From F23-D06 sp045132055 (GTDB taxonomy: Bacteria > Bacteroidota > Bacteroidia > Bacteroidales > WCHB1-69): 11,772 bases of DNA. Positions 1 through 6,650 of the stretch are shown here, in pieces (within the stretch, counting starts at the first letter, position 1; each line of letters opens with the position of its first letter). The notes under the pieces were generated by a model. It saw nothing but the letters and a program-made list of their open reading frames with translations. It was not told the origin of the DNA and ran no database searches. The stretch is taken from positions 1 to 11,772 of the forward strand of contig JBGURP010000021.1 of NCBI GenBank assembly GCA_045132055.1, written 5' to 3'. Both the position numbers and the translations under genes were made by a program.

Positions 1-480
1 ATGGCGGAGCAGTTTGCCAAGGGCGCGGAAGCCGCCGGGCATCAAGTGGAGTTTGTCTCGCTGAGAGGCAAGGAAATCAAGTTCTGCGTCGGCTGCCTGT
101 CGTGCCAGAAGACGGGCGCGTGCGTCATCAAGGACGATGTGCCGGCCATTATGGAGAGCGTGCTCAACGCCGATGTGGTCTGCTGGGCCACGCCGATTTA
201 CTACTACGAGATGAGCGGCCAGATGAAGACCCTCATCGACCGCATGAACGCGATGTACCCCAAGGATTACACGTTCTGCGACATCTATCTGCTGACCACG
301 GCGGCAGAGAACGAGGAGTTCGTGCCGAAACGCGCCGAGGGTGGCCTCACCGGCTGGATCGACTGCTACGGCAAGTCCGCACTGAAGGGTCACATCTTCT
401 GCGGCGGCGTGGGCGGCCCGAACGAAATTGCCGGCAACGCCAAGCTGCAGGAGGCGTTTGAGCTGGGAAAGAACATATAA
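1..480 (+). CDS. Flavodoxin-fold / NADPH-dependent FMN reductase family protein (5' partial)
   Basis: The reading frame is open from the first base, and the protein begins in the middle of a flavodoxin-like fold. The usual N-terminal first strand and phosphate-binding loop (a GSPR-type segment) are missing, so the first ATG is probably an internal methionine and the true start lies upstream of the window. Visible family features are a cysteine motif, CVGCLSCQKTGAC (about residues 29-41), typical of iron-sulfur flavoprotein relatives, and the WATPIYYYEMSGQMKTLIDR segment (62-81), which is the FMN-contacting loop and following helix. It probably carries FMN and performs cytoplasmic electron transfer or quinone/nitro reduction; the substrate cannot be told. 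A DUF1905 gene follows after 33 nt in the same direction. It is a distant relative of the protein at 5351-5968, not a recent duplicate. Confidence 0.85.
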   Translation: MAEQFAKGAEAAGHQVEFVSLRGKEIKFCVGCLSCQKTGACVIKDDVPAIMESVLNADVVCWATPIYYYEMSGQMKTLIDRMNAMYPKDYTFCDIYLLTTAAENEEFVPKRAEGGLTGWIDCYGKSALKGHIFCGGVGGPNEIAGNAKLQEAFELGKNI

Positions 481-513
481 GCGACAACTAGACAAAAACG
501 AACTTCTCACTAC

Positions 514-780
514 ATGTCGGATCTTTTGGAATTTGACGCCATCATCCTGCAGAACGAAAATATGGACGCCGCCTACGTGGAGGTGCCTTTCGACATCAAG
601 TCGATGTTCGGCAAAGGTCGTCTGTCCGTCCACGCCACGTTCGACGGCGTGCCATACGACGGCCAGATGGTGAAAATGGGGACGCCCTGCCATATCATCG
701 GGATACGGAAAGACATCCGCAAACAGATAGGCAAGAGTTTTGGCGACACGGTACACGTGACGTTTTGCGAACGGGAATAG
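514..780 (+). CDS. DUF1905 domain protein, copy 1
   Basis: An 88-residue protein that is essentially one DUF1905 domain. Recognisable parts are LEFDAIILQNENMDAAYVEVPFDI, split as an N-terminal strand pair (residues 5-28), then GKGRLSVHATFDGVPYDG (34-51) and the conserved C-terminal IRKDIRKQIGKSFGDTVHV stretch. In other bacteria this domain stands alone or is fused to a YdeI/OmpD-associated segment; its biochemical role is unknown. The start at 514 is the first ATG after the upstream stop. It is followed within about 50 nt by the UvrA-like gene, whose promoter overlaps the last codons of this gene. A close paralogue (roughly 87% identical by eye over 84 residues) lies at 9345-9629 and a truncated one at 7931-8029. 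Confidence 0.85.
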   Translation: MSDLLEFDAIILQNENMDAAYVEVPFDIKSMFGKGRLSVHATFDGVPYDGQMVKMGTPCHIIGIRKDIRKQIGKSFGDTVHVTFCERE

Positions 781-794
781 AATGTGTACTTTTG
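764..794 (+). promoter_or_regulatory. Bacteroidota-type promoter for the UvrA-like gene
   Basis: TTTG at 764-767, a 19-nt spacer, and TACTTTTG at 787-794 match the Bacteroidetes primary sigma consensus (TTTG, 19-21 nt, TAnnTTTG). The promoter overlaps the 3' end of DUF1905 copy 1. Its position puts the transcription start near 800, which rules out the in-frame GTG at 784 and supports the ATG at 832 as start of the next gene. Confidence 0.7.
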
Positions 795-831
795 CCGATT
801 CAAAATCTATAGCAACGAGAAATTGAACAGC

Positions 832-3099
832 ATGAAAGACATAGAACATCCTCACGATTTCTCCCACATCATCGTTCGCGATGCCACCGAGAACAACCTC
901 AAGCACGTCAACGTCAGGATTCCCAAGGGGAAAATCACGGTGGTGACAGGCGTGTCGGGGTCGGGAAAGTCGTCGCTGGTGCTGGACACCATCGCGGCCA
1001 AATCGCGTCGTGAACTCAACGACACCTTCCCCTCCTTTACCCAGCAGTACCTGCCCAAATACGGGCGGCCGCATGTGGGCGACATCGAGAACCTGCCCAT
1101 TGCTATCGTCATCGAGCAGCGCAAACCCGCCTCCAACTCGCGCTCCACGGTGGGCACCTACACCGACATCTACGCACTGTTGCGACTGCTGTTCTCGCGT
1201 ATCGGGCAACCCTTCGTGGGCTATTCCGACGCTTTCTCGTTCAACCACCCTTCGGGCAGTTGTCCGCGCTGCGCCGGGTTGGGCGAAATCCGGGAACTGG
1301 ACATCCACAAGCTGGTCGATTTTGATAAGTCGCTCAACGATGAGGACACCATCCACTATATCGCCTTCCACAAAGGGGGCTGGCGCTGGATACGCTACGC
1401 CCATAGCGGTCTCTTCGACCTCGACAAGAAAATCAAGGACTACACGCCCGAGGAACTCGACCTTTTCCTCAACTCGCCGCAGATCAAGCTGAAGAACCCG
1501 CCCTCCAATTGGCCCAAGACCGCCAAATACGAAGGCCTTATCCCACGCATGTACCGCAGCATCATCAACTCGGAAGAGGGACTGCTCCATGCTGCGACGC
1601 TCAATCCCATGCTGACCATGGGCATCTGTCCCGACTGCGGCGGTACACGCCTCAACGAGAAGATACGTTCCTGCAAAATCAACGGAGTCAATATCGCGGA
1701 GGTGACGGCCATGAGCATCAGCGACTGCCGGAAGTGGATGGAGACCATCGACAATCCGCTGGCGGAAGACATCAAGCGGGCCACTACCGAACGGTTGGCG
1801 GCGTTGGAGGAGATCGGACTCGGCTACCTCACCCTCGACCGCGCCATCGGCACACTTTCCGGCGGAGAGGCACAGCGTTGCAAAATCGCGAAATTCATCA
1901 ACTCACCCCTCTCGGATGTGATGTATATCCTCGACGAACCCAGCGTGGGCCTCCACAACCACGACATCCTGCTGATGCAGAAATCGGTGCAGAAGCTCAA
2001 GAACCATGGCAACACCGTCATCCTCGTGGAGCACCACAAGGAGATTATCCGCATTGCCGACCATATCATCGACATGGGACCCGGTGCGGGCATGAACGGC
2101 GGAGAGATTGTCTTTGAGGGCAGCTACGAGGAACTACTGCACAGCCAGACGCTTACAGGCACCATGCTTAGCGTATCGAGTGCCATAAAAGAACAGGTTC
2201 GCACGCCCAAAGAGTTCTTCCTTTTAGAGAACGCCAATCTGCACAACTTGAAGAACATCTCCGTCAAATTGCCGTTAGGGGTGATGTGCGGCATCGCCGG
2301 TGTGGCAGGTTCTGGAAAGAGTTCGCTGATGGAATGTTTCCGAAATGTCTATCCGCACCCCGAAGAGATTGTCTATATCAGCCAGAAGAACATCGGCATC
2401 AGCCTGCGCAGCACCCCGGCCACCTATCTGGACGTTGCCGACGACATCCGCAAACTCTTCGCCAAAACCAACAAGACGAAAGCCGACCTCTTCTCCTTCA
2501 ATGGCAAAGGCGGCTGTCCCGTCTGTCAAGGCAAGGGGGTCATTGTCAACGACATGGCCTTCATGGATGCCATCGAGACCACCTGTGAGGCCTGCGGGGG
2601 CTTGCGTTATTCTCCTGAAGTGTTGTCTTACAAGGTGAAAGGCATGAACATCGCTGAGGTGATGGACCTCACCGCCAACAAAGCCTCCGAACTGTTCGCG
2701 GGAAGTATCATTGCTGAGAAGTTGGAGCCGTTGCGCAAAGTCGGCTTGGGATACCTCCACCTCAACCAGTCGCTTTCGACGCTCTCTGGCGGCGAGCTAC
2801 AGCGCATCAAGTTAGCCTCCTATCTGCGCGATGCCGGCAAAATCTTCATCATGGACGAGCCCTCCGACGGTCTGCACGCAGGCGACATCAAGCGTATCCT
2901 GGCGCTCTTCGACACGATGGTGGAAGCCGGAAACACGATCTTCCTCATCGAGCACAACGTCGAGATGCTGAAATCGTGCGACTGGCTCATCGAGCTCGGT
3001 CCCGGCGGCGGCGCGATGGGCGGCGACATCATTTTCACAGGAACGCCCAAAGCCATGTCGAAGGACACGGCCTCCGTCACGGGGCCATATCTGCGGTAG
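832..3099 (+). CDS. UvrA-like ABC ATPase lacking the UvrB-binding domain
   Basis: A 755-residue protein with two UvrA-type ATPase cassettes. Cassette 1 has Walker A GVSGSGKSS (40-48), signature LSGGEAQR (342-349) and Walker B YILDEP (365-370). Cassette 2 has Walker A GVAGSGKSS (490-498), signature LSGGELQR (651-658) and Walker B FIMDEP (672-677). The second zinc module is present, with CPVC at 562-565 and CEAC at 585-588, and partial modules lie at CPRC (144-147) and CPDC (266-269). Canonical UvrA is about 940 residues. Here the segment after LLRLLFSRIGQPFVG runs almost directly into FSFNHPSGSCPRC, so the UvrB-interaction domain is absent. This resembles UvrA2/DrrC-like proteins, which are linked to drug tolerance in some bacteria, rather than the repair enzyme. 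The start at 832 is chosen because the promoter lies upstream of it and the 16 residues before it show no family similarity. The gene ends at a bidirectional terminator. Confidence 0.92.
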   Translation: MKDIEHPHDFSHIIVRDATENNLKHVNVRIPKGKITVVTGVSGSGKSSLVLDTIAAKSRRELNDTFPSFTQQYLPKYGRPHVGDIENLPIAIVIEQRKPASNSRSTVGTYTDIYALLRLLFSRIGQPFVGYSDAFSFNHPSGSCPRCAGLGEIRELDIHKLVDFDKSLNDEDTIHYIAFHKGGWRWIRYAHSGLFDLDKKIKDYTPEELDLFLNSPQIKLKNPPSNWPKTAKYEGLIPRMYRSIINSEEGLLHAATLNPMLTMGICPDCGGTRLNEKIRSCKINGVNIAEVTAMSISDCRKWMETIDNPLAEDIKRATTERLAALEEIGLGYLTLDRAIGTLSGGEAQRCKIAKFINSPLSDVMYILDEPSVGLHNHDILLMQKSVQKLKNHGNTVILVEHHKEIIRIADHIIDMGPGAGMNGGEIVFEGSYEELLHSQTLTGTMLSVSSAIKEQVRTPKEFFLLENANLHNLKNISVKLPLGVMCGIAGVAGSGKSSLMECFRNVYPHPEEIVYISQKNIGISLRSTPATYLDVADDIRKLFAKTNKTKADLFSFNGKGGCPVCQGKGVIVNDMAFMDAIETTCEACGGLRYSPEVLSYKVKGMNIAEVMDLTANKASELFAGSIIAEKLEPLRKVGLGYLHLNQSLSTLSGGELQRIKLASYLRDAGKIFIMDEPSDGLHAGDIKRILALFDTMVEAGNTIFLIEHNVEMLKSCDWLIELGPGGGAMGGDIIFTGTPKAMSKDTASVTGPYLR

Positions 3100-3124
3100 G
3101 AGCTAAAGTCTTTTCTTGCCTCAC

Positions 3125-3158
3125 AAAAAAAAGCGACTCGAGAGAGTCGCTTTTTTTT
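3125..3158. terminator. Bidirectional rho-independent terminator
   Basis: A perfect 9-bp stem, AAGCGACTC (3131-3139) paired with GAGTCGCTT (3144-3152), closes a GAGA (GNRA) tetraloop. It is preceded by eight A and followed by a T run, so it can terminate transcription from both sides. It sits between the convergent UvrA-like gene (+) and the membrane protein gene (-). Confidence 0.92.
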
Positions 3159-3176
3159 CTTGTCATGTTCGGACTG

Positions 3177-4277
3177 TTATGAATTCACCACGGCGCGATC
3201 CATAGCGTCCTTGTAGTACTTCTGGTTTACGAAGACATCTTCCTTGTACGGGTTGATGTGACGCTTCTTGGCTTGGTGCAAAATGTAACCGAGGGCAATG
3301 ATGTTCGTGATGAGTGCGAGGGCACTGATGAAGAGCATCATGTTCGGGTTGGTAGTCGTGGCACCCACCGCCTCGACCGTCGTGCCGGTAACCGCCTCGG
3401 CACCACCTGCGGCGGCGTAGATCTCTTTCACGGTGTCGATGCCGTTTACATACTGAACAGGCAGCACAGGGAACCAACCTTGCGTGCCGTCCTTGAAGGT
3501 CTCTTGGAAGAGCGGAAACACCTGTGCGAACATACACCAGATTGCGAGAGTGTTCGCGCGGTTCTGAATCCAACCACCACGGTTCCAGCAGATAGCAGCA
3601 ATTGTCGGAGCAAGCAACAAAGCCACACCGCAGTACCAACTGTGCGTCGGCAAGCAGTTGTAAGTGTAAGCGAAGTTCCAGATGTCATACACCACGATGA
3701 AGACCCAAGTCATGTCCGCCCAGATCATGTCCTTCTTGTCTTTCGAAGGATAGACATTCCACCAAGCGGTCATACAGAAGATGTTGAGGATGCCGGCCAG
3801 GCCGTTGAACACATTGTGCCAACCACCATACAACCAAACCCCTTCGCTCGACAGCCACCACTTGTTCCACCCCATGATAGCCGACTCGAAATCTGAAGCC
3901 ACGGCAATGAGGATATTGATGGCCACGATGATGAACGGGAAGGGCTTGAACCAGCGTTTGGCACCGATGCCCCACTCGTACTTAATCATCATGAAACCGA
4001 TACAGCCGGTGAGGGCTGCATACAGCTTCGCATAGTGGAACCAGCCGTTCATGTACACATGCGTCTGGTTGTTCTGCACCCAATCAGCACCTGTTCGGGC
4101 GCCGATAGCGATGGCGATGAAATAAACCGTCAATGCCACGGGAATGGCAAAGAACGTGATGGCACCGCCGAGTTTAGTACGACGGGCAAACTCGTTCCAA
4201 AGAATCAGTCCGCCAAGGACCACGAGAAGCATCAACCATTGAATCCAGGCGTGCTCTCCATAAACTTGAAAAAACAT
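3177..4277 (-). CDS. Multi-pass membrane protein, probable DUF5692 family
   Basis: A 366-residue, Trp- and aromatic-rich inner-membrane protein. Hydrophobic segments that could span the membrane lie near residues 12-28, 36-59, 84-100, 113-129, 155-172, 187-206, 214-230, 243-258 and 312-334, giving eight or nine helices. A more polar loop (about 262-310) rich in Ala, Gly and Thr precedes the last helix, and the C-terminus is charged and probably cytoplasmic. Polar or charged residues in or near helices (NEF at 28-30, SDFESAI at 128-134, YDIWNFAYTYN at 197-207) hint at a transport or binding pocket. I associate the overall pattern with the DUF5692 family from memory; its function is not known. 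The gene starts with ATG at 4277 and stops with TAA at 3177-3179. It lies 74 nt downstream of the tcdA-like gene on the same strand with no clear TAnnTTTG element in between, so read-through is possible. Confidence 0.8.
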   Translation of the reverse strand: MFFQVYGEHAWIQWLMLLVVLGGLILWNEFARRTKLGGAITFFAIPVALTVYFIAIAIGARTGADWVQNNQTHVYMNGWFHYAKLYAALTGCIGFMMIKYEWGIGAKRWFKPFPFIIVAINILIAVASDFESAIMGWNKWWLSSEGVWLYGGWHNVFNGLAGILNIFCMTAWWNVYPSKDKKDMIWADMTWVFIVVYDIWNFAYTYNCLPTHSWYCGVALLLAPTIAAICWNRGGWIQNRANTLAIWCMFAQVFPLFQETFKDGTQGWFPVLPVQYVNGIDTVKEIYAAAGGAEAVTGTTVEAVGATTTNPNMMLFISALALITNIIALGYILHQAKKRHINPYKEDVFVNQKYYKDAMDRAVVNS

Positions 4278-4351
4278 AATTGATTAGATTTTTGATTGTT
4301 ATTTAATTTGTTATTAATGTTAAGCTTTAAGAGATTCGTGAAATAATGGTT
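4278..4351. other. Short AT-rich intergenic gap
   Basis: AT-rich spacer between the two minus-strand genes. On the minus strand I found no TAnnTTTG element and no stem followed by a T run, so neither a separate promoter nor a terminator can be supported here. Confidence 0.5.
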
Positions 4352-5155
4352 CTATTCCAATGAATTTATGTCATTCATCACCAATCCGGCAAGCATAAAG
4401 CCGAAGATGGCGGTGATATGTGCCGAGGTGCCGTTGATCTGGGCTTTCGATGAGCACCATTCGTGATTGATAAGGTCGGGGTTGCCGGCGGCGATGGTGG
4501 CCTTGGGACACATGCAGGCACTGGTGCCACAGGTGGTTGCAGTGCCTTTGTTAGGCAGCACCTCAGGCGAGAAGACGCAGAGGAACTTTTTCTTCGGATT
4601 GGTTTCCGCTTTTCTGAGACGCTTGCGTATGATGCTGGCCAAAGGACAACCATACACCTTCCAAAACTCGGCCACCTGAATCTTGGTCGGATCCATTTTG
4701 AGTGCGGCCCCCATGGCAGAGAACAGTTTGCCCGGACATTCCGTGGCGTGAAGGATGAGGTGGATCTTGTCCTTAAGGCTGTCGATGGCGTCAATGATGT
4801 AGTCGTAAGTCTCGAGATGGAACGACTCGGCGTTATCGGCGGAATAAATCTCTTGCACCGCGTTGATTTCGGCTTGTGGATTAATCTCCAAAAGGCGTTC
4901 CTTCAGCACCTCAACCTTGACCCGTCCCACCGTTTTGGTGGTGGCTTGCAACTGTCGGTTGATATTGGTGATGCACACGCGGTCGCTGTCCACTATGGTA
5001 AGATGACTGATGCCGCTGCGCACCAGGCTCTCGGCACACCAACTGCCCACGCCACCCACGCCGAAGATAATTACGCGCTTGCTCATGACACACTCCATCG
5101 TCTCCTCGCCCAAAAGCAGGTCCAAACGGTTGAATATGGGGTTTAGTGCACTCAT
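4352..5155 (-). CDS. tcdA: tRNA threonylcarbamoyladenosine dehydratase (TcdA/YgdL, ThiF/E1-like fold)
   Basis: A 267-residue protein of the E1/ThiF superfamily. The dinucleotide-binding loop is FGVGGVGSW (31-39), followed by strand-end acidic residues in VDSDRV (55-60), the NINRQ motif (64-68) with the conserved Arg, and DAIDS (122-126). These fit the YgdL/TcdA group, which uses ATP to cyclise t6A at position 37 of ANN-decoding tRNAs to ct6A in the cytoplasm. The start at 5155 (MSALNP) is preferred over the upstream in-frame ATG at 5224 because a -7 promoter element lies between them and MSALNPIFNR is a typical family N-terminus. The C-terminal third is unusual: it contains a Cys cluster (C209, C214, C216, C234) before a hydrophobic tail. 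Family membership is strong; the exact substrate is inferred from the family. Confidence 0.85.
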   Translation of the reverse strand: MSALNPIFNRLDLLLGEETMECVMSKRVIIFGVGGVGSWCAESLVRSGISHLTIVDSDRVCITNINRQLQATTKTVGRVKVEVLKERLLEINPQAEINAVQEIYSADNAESFHLETYDYIIDAIDSLKDKIHLILHATECPGKLFSAMGAALKMDPTKIQVAEFWKVYGCPLASIIRKRLRKAETNPKKKFLCVFSPEVLPNKGTATTCGTSACMCPKATIAAGNPDLINHEWCSSKAQINGTSAHITAIFGFMLAGLVMNDINSLE

Positions 5156-5178
5156 AATAGGATAGATGTTTGAGGCGA

Positions 5179-5186
5179 CAAAGATA
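5179..5186 (-). promoter_or_regulatory. -7 promoter element of the tcdA-like gene
   Basis: The plus strand reads CAAAGATA, which is TATCTTTG on the minus strand, a perfect TAnnTTTG. It lies about 24 nt upstream of the chosen start at 5155. No well-spaced TTTG -33 element is visible. Confidence 0.55.
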
Positions 5187-5225
5187 GTGATTTTAGACGA
5201 ATTTCTAAAGCCAAAATGAAACACT

Positions 5226-5262
5226 ATTCCGCAACTCGGGCGAGAGGCTTAGGTTGCGGAAT
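5226..5262 (+). terminator. Strong hairpin with T tract in the divergent intergenic region
   Basis: ATTCCGCAAC (5226-5235) and GTTGCGGAAT (5253-5262) form a perfect 10-bp stem around a 17-nt loop, followed by seven T on the plus strand (5262-5268). The shape is that of a rho-independent terminator, yet no plus-strand gene reads into it. It directly precedes a -7 element. It could block antisense read-through from the left, or be an operator-type inverted repeat. Confidence 0.55.
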
Positions 5263-5269
5263 TTTTTTG

Positions 5270-5277
5270 TATTTTTG
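5270..5277 (+). promoter_or_regulatory. -7 promoter element of the redox gene pair
   Basis: TATTTTTG at 5270-5277 matches TAnnTTTG. The expected -33 position falls inside the hairpin and carries no TTTG at the right distance, so the promoter may be weak or activator-dependent. The predicted leader before ATG 5351 would be about 65 nt. Confidence 0.5.
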
Positions 5278-5350
5278 CTTCAATTATTCAGATAAAAAAC
5301 AGTTCTTAAGACAAACATAGAAGAAGTAAAATATAGACATTCGCTGAAAT

Positions 5351-5968
5351 ATGAAAGCATTACTGATCAACGGAAGTCCACACGCCAAGGGGTGCACTTA
5401 CACCGCCCTGAGTGTTGTGGCAAAAGAATTGGAAAACAATGGCATTGAGGCCGAAATCGTCCATGTGGGACATAAAGACATTCACGGCTGTATTGCCTGC
5501 GGAAAATGCCAGGAAACCTGCAAATGTGTCTTCGACGACATAGTGAATGAAGTGGCTCCGAAGTTCGAGCAGGCCGATGCATTGGTCATTGGTTCGCCTG
5601 TCTATTACGCAGGCGTGGCGGGCACGATGCACTCTTTCCTCGACCGCCTCTTCTTCAGCACGCCCTTCAGCAAGCGCATGAAGGTGGGTGCCTCTGTCTG
5701 TTCAGCGCGTCGCGCGGGTACCACCGCCACTTTTGACCAACTGAATAAGTATTTTACTATCAGTGAGATGCCCGTTGCGAGCAGTCGCTATTGGAACATG
5801 GTGCACGGGTTCACTGCCGAAGATGTAATGCAGGACAAGGAGGGCGTGCAGTGCATGCGCATCCTCGGTCGCAACATTGCCTTCCTTGTCAAGGCTATCG
5901 CCGCTGAGAAAGAACGCAACGGACTGCCGGAAACGGAAGAGGTGACGTTTACGAACTTTATCAGGTAA
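5351..5968 (+). CDS. Flavodoxin-fold iron-sulfur flavoprotein / NADPH-dependent FMN reductase family
   Basis: A 205-residue complete member of the flavodoxin-like NAD(P)H:FMN reductase superfamily. The first strand and phosphate loop are LLINGSPHAKGCT (4-16). A compact cysteine motif CIACGKCQETCKC (47-59) resembles the cluster region of iron-sulfur flavoproteins. The FMN-contact loop is IGSPVYYAGVAGTMHSFLDR (80-99), and a CSARRAG segment (117-123) is typical of this subgroup. The protein probably binds FMN and possibly a [4Fe-4S] cluster in the cytoplasm and transfers electrons to an unknown acceptor. It is followed after 40 nt by a flavodoxin gene on the same strand with no promoter element between, so the two probably form an operon. 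Confidence 0.9.
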   Translation: MKALLINGSPHAKGCTYTALSVVAKELENNGIEAEIVHVGHKDIHGCIACGKCQETCKCVFDDIVNEVAPKFEQADALVIGSPVYYAGVAGTMHSFLDRLFFSTPFSKRMKVGASVCSARRAGTTATFDQLNKYFTISEMPVASSRYWNMVHGFTAEDVMQDKEGVQCMRILGRNIAFLVKAIAAEKERNGLPETEEVTFTNFIR

Positions 5969-6008
5969 AAGTAATGAATTGGATAATATAGCAAAAATTT
6001 ATCGCAAT

Positions 6009-6554
6009 ATGAAGAAAATCAATGTTTTAGTATTTTTCGTTGCCGTTCTTGCATTTGGTATGACGGCTTGCGCACAGAAAAACAATCAAAACACCCCCAA
6101 TCAAGGAAAGGAGAACCCCGAAATGAAAAAGACACTAGTCGTTTACTTCTCCGCCACGGGCAACACCAAGGCCGCGGCACAAAAGTTGGCAGAAGAATTC
6201 AACGCCGACCTTTACGAAATCACACCTGAAGTCCCTTACACCGCCGCCGATCTCAACTGGCGCGACAAGACCTCTCGCTCAACCATTGAGATGAAGGACA
6301 AGAGCTCGCGTCCCGCCATCAGCGGCAAGTGCGACAATATAGCCGACTACGACACGGTGTGGATTGGCTTCCCCGTGTGGTGGTACACCGCCCCGACCAT
6401 CATAAACACCTTTATCGAAAATCACGACCTGAGCGGCAAGGTGCTCAACGTGTTCGCCACCAGCGGCGGCAGCGGTGTGGAAGGCTCCGCCAACGACCTC
6501 AAGAAGGCATACCCGCAGTACAACTGGGGCGAGAGTCGGTTGATGAATGATTAA
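6009..6554 (+). CDS. Flavodoxin with lipoprotein signal peptide
   Basis: A 181-residue protein. Residues 1-20 are a Lys-initiated hydrophobic signal ending in a lipobox-like GMTAC with Cys21, followed by a polar Asn/Gln-rich linker (22-38). The flavodoxin domain starts at MKKTLVVYF (39-47) with the FMN phosphate loop SATGNTK (48-54). It continues with LYEITPEVPYTAADLNWRDK (68-87), the WWYTAPTIINTF region (124-135) and FATSGGSG (149-156). This suggests a lipid-anchored flavodoxin on the periplasmic side. The ATG at 6009 is chosen because the signal starts there. A second in-frame ATG at 6123, preceded by AAAGGAG at 6107-6113, would give a cytosolic flavodoxin of ordinary form. The C-terminus ends just after GESRLMND, about 10-15 residues earlier than usual relatives. 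Confidence 0.87.
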   Translation: MKKINVLVFFVAVLAFGMTACAQKNNQNTPNQGKENPEMKKTLVVYFSATGNTKAAAQKLAEEFNADLYEITPEVPYTAADLNWRDKTSRSTIEMKDKSSRPAISGKCDNIADYDTVWIGFPVWWYTAPTIINTFIENHDLSGKVLNVFATSGGSGVEGSANDLKKAYPQYNWGESRLMND

Positions 6555-6557
6555 CCC

Positions 6558-6589
6558 AAAAGTCGCGGTCTTCGGGCCGCGACTTTTTT
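6558..6589 (+). terminator. Rho-independent terminator with UUCG tetraloop
   Basis: A 13-bp stem (6558-6570 with 6575-6587, including one G-U pair) closes a C(TTCG)G tetraloop and is followed by a T run to 6589. It starts three bases after the flavodoxin stop codon and ends the redox operon. The opposite strand has only a four-T tract, so termination for the convergent gene would be weaker. Confidence 0.93.
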
Positions 6590-6650
6590 ATCTTATAAAA
6601 CCGATTGTCCCAAGCAGTTTAAGAAGCAAAGTCTGCTCGACTGAACAATT

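Noticed and set aside
784..831. GTG at 784 as start of the UvrA-like gene (16 extra residues)
   Set aside because: The -7 promoter element covers 787-794, so this codon would lie before the transcription start, and the extra residues show no family similarity.
3163..3896. Overlapping open frames on both strands inside the membrane protein gene
   Set aside because: They are Arg/His/Pro-rich shadow translations of the clearly membrane-protein-like frame at 3177-4277 and have no recognisable domain.
4463..5146. Long plus-strand frame (227 codons) opposite the tcdA-like gene
   Set aside because: It is an antisense shadow of a well-recognised ThiF-fold coding region; composition is unnatural and no motif is seen.
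5156..5224. Longer N-terminus for the tcdA-like protein starting at 5224
   Set aside because: The extension lies across the -7 promoter element at 5179-5186 and the family normally starts near MSALNPIF.
1..6554. A single coordinated detoxification island (flavoproteins, UvrA-like, ClbS-like)
   Set aside because: The genes lie in several transcription units on both strands separated by terminators, and no biosynthetic or regulator gene ties them together. The idea is not supported by the sequence alone.
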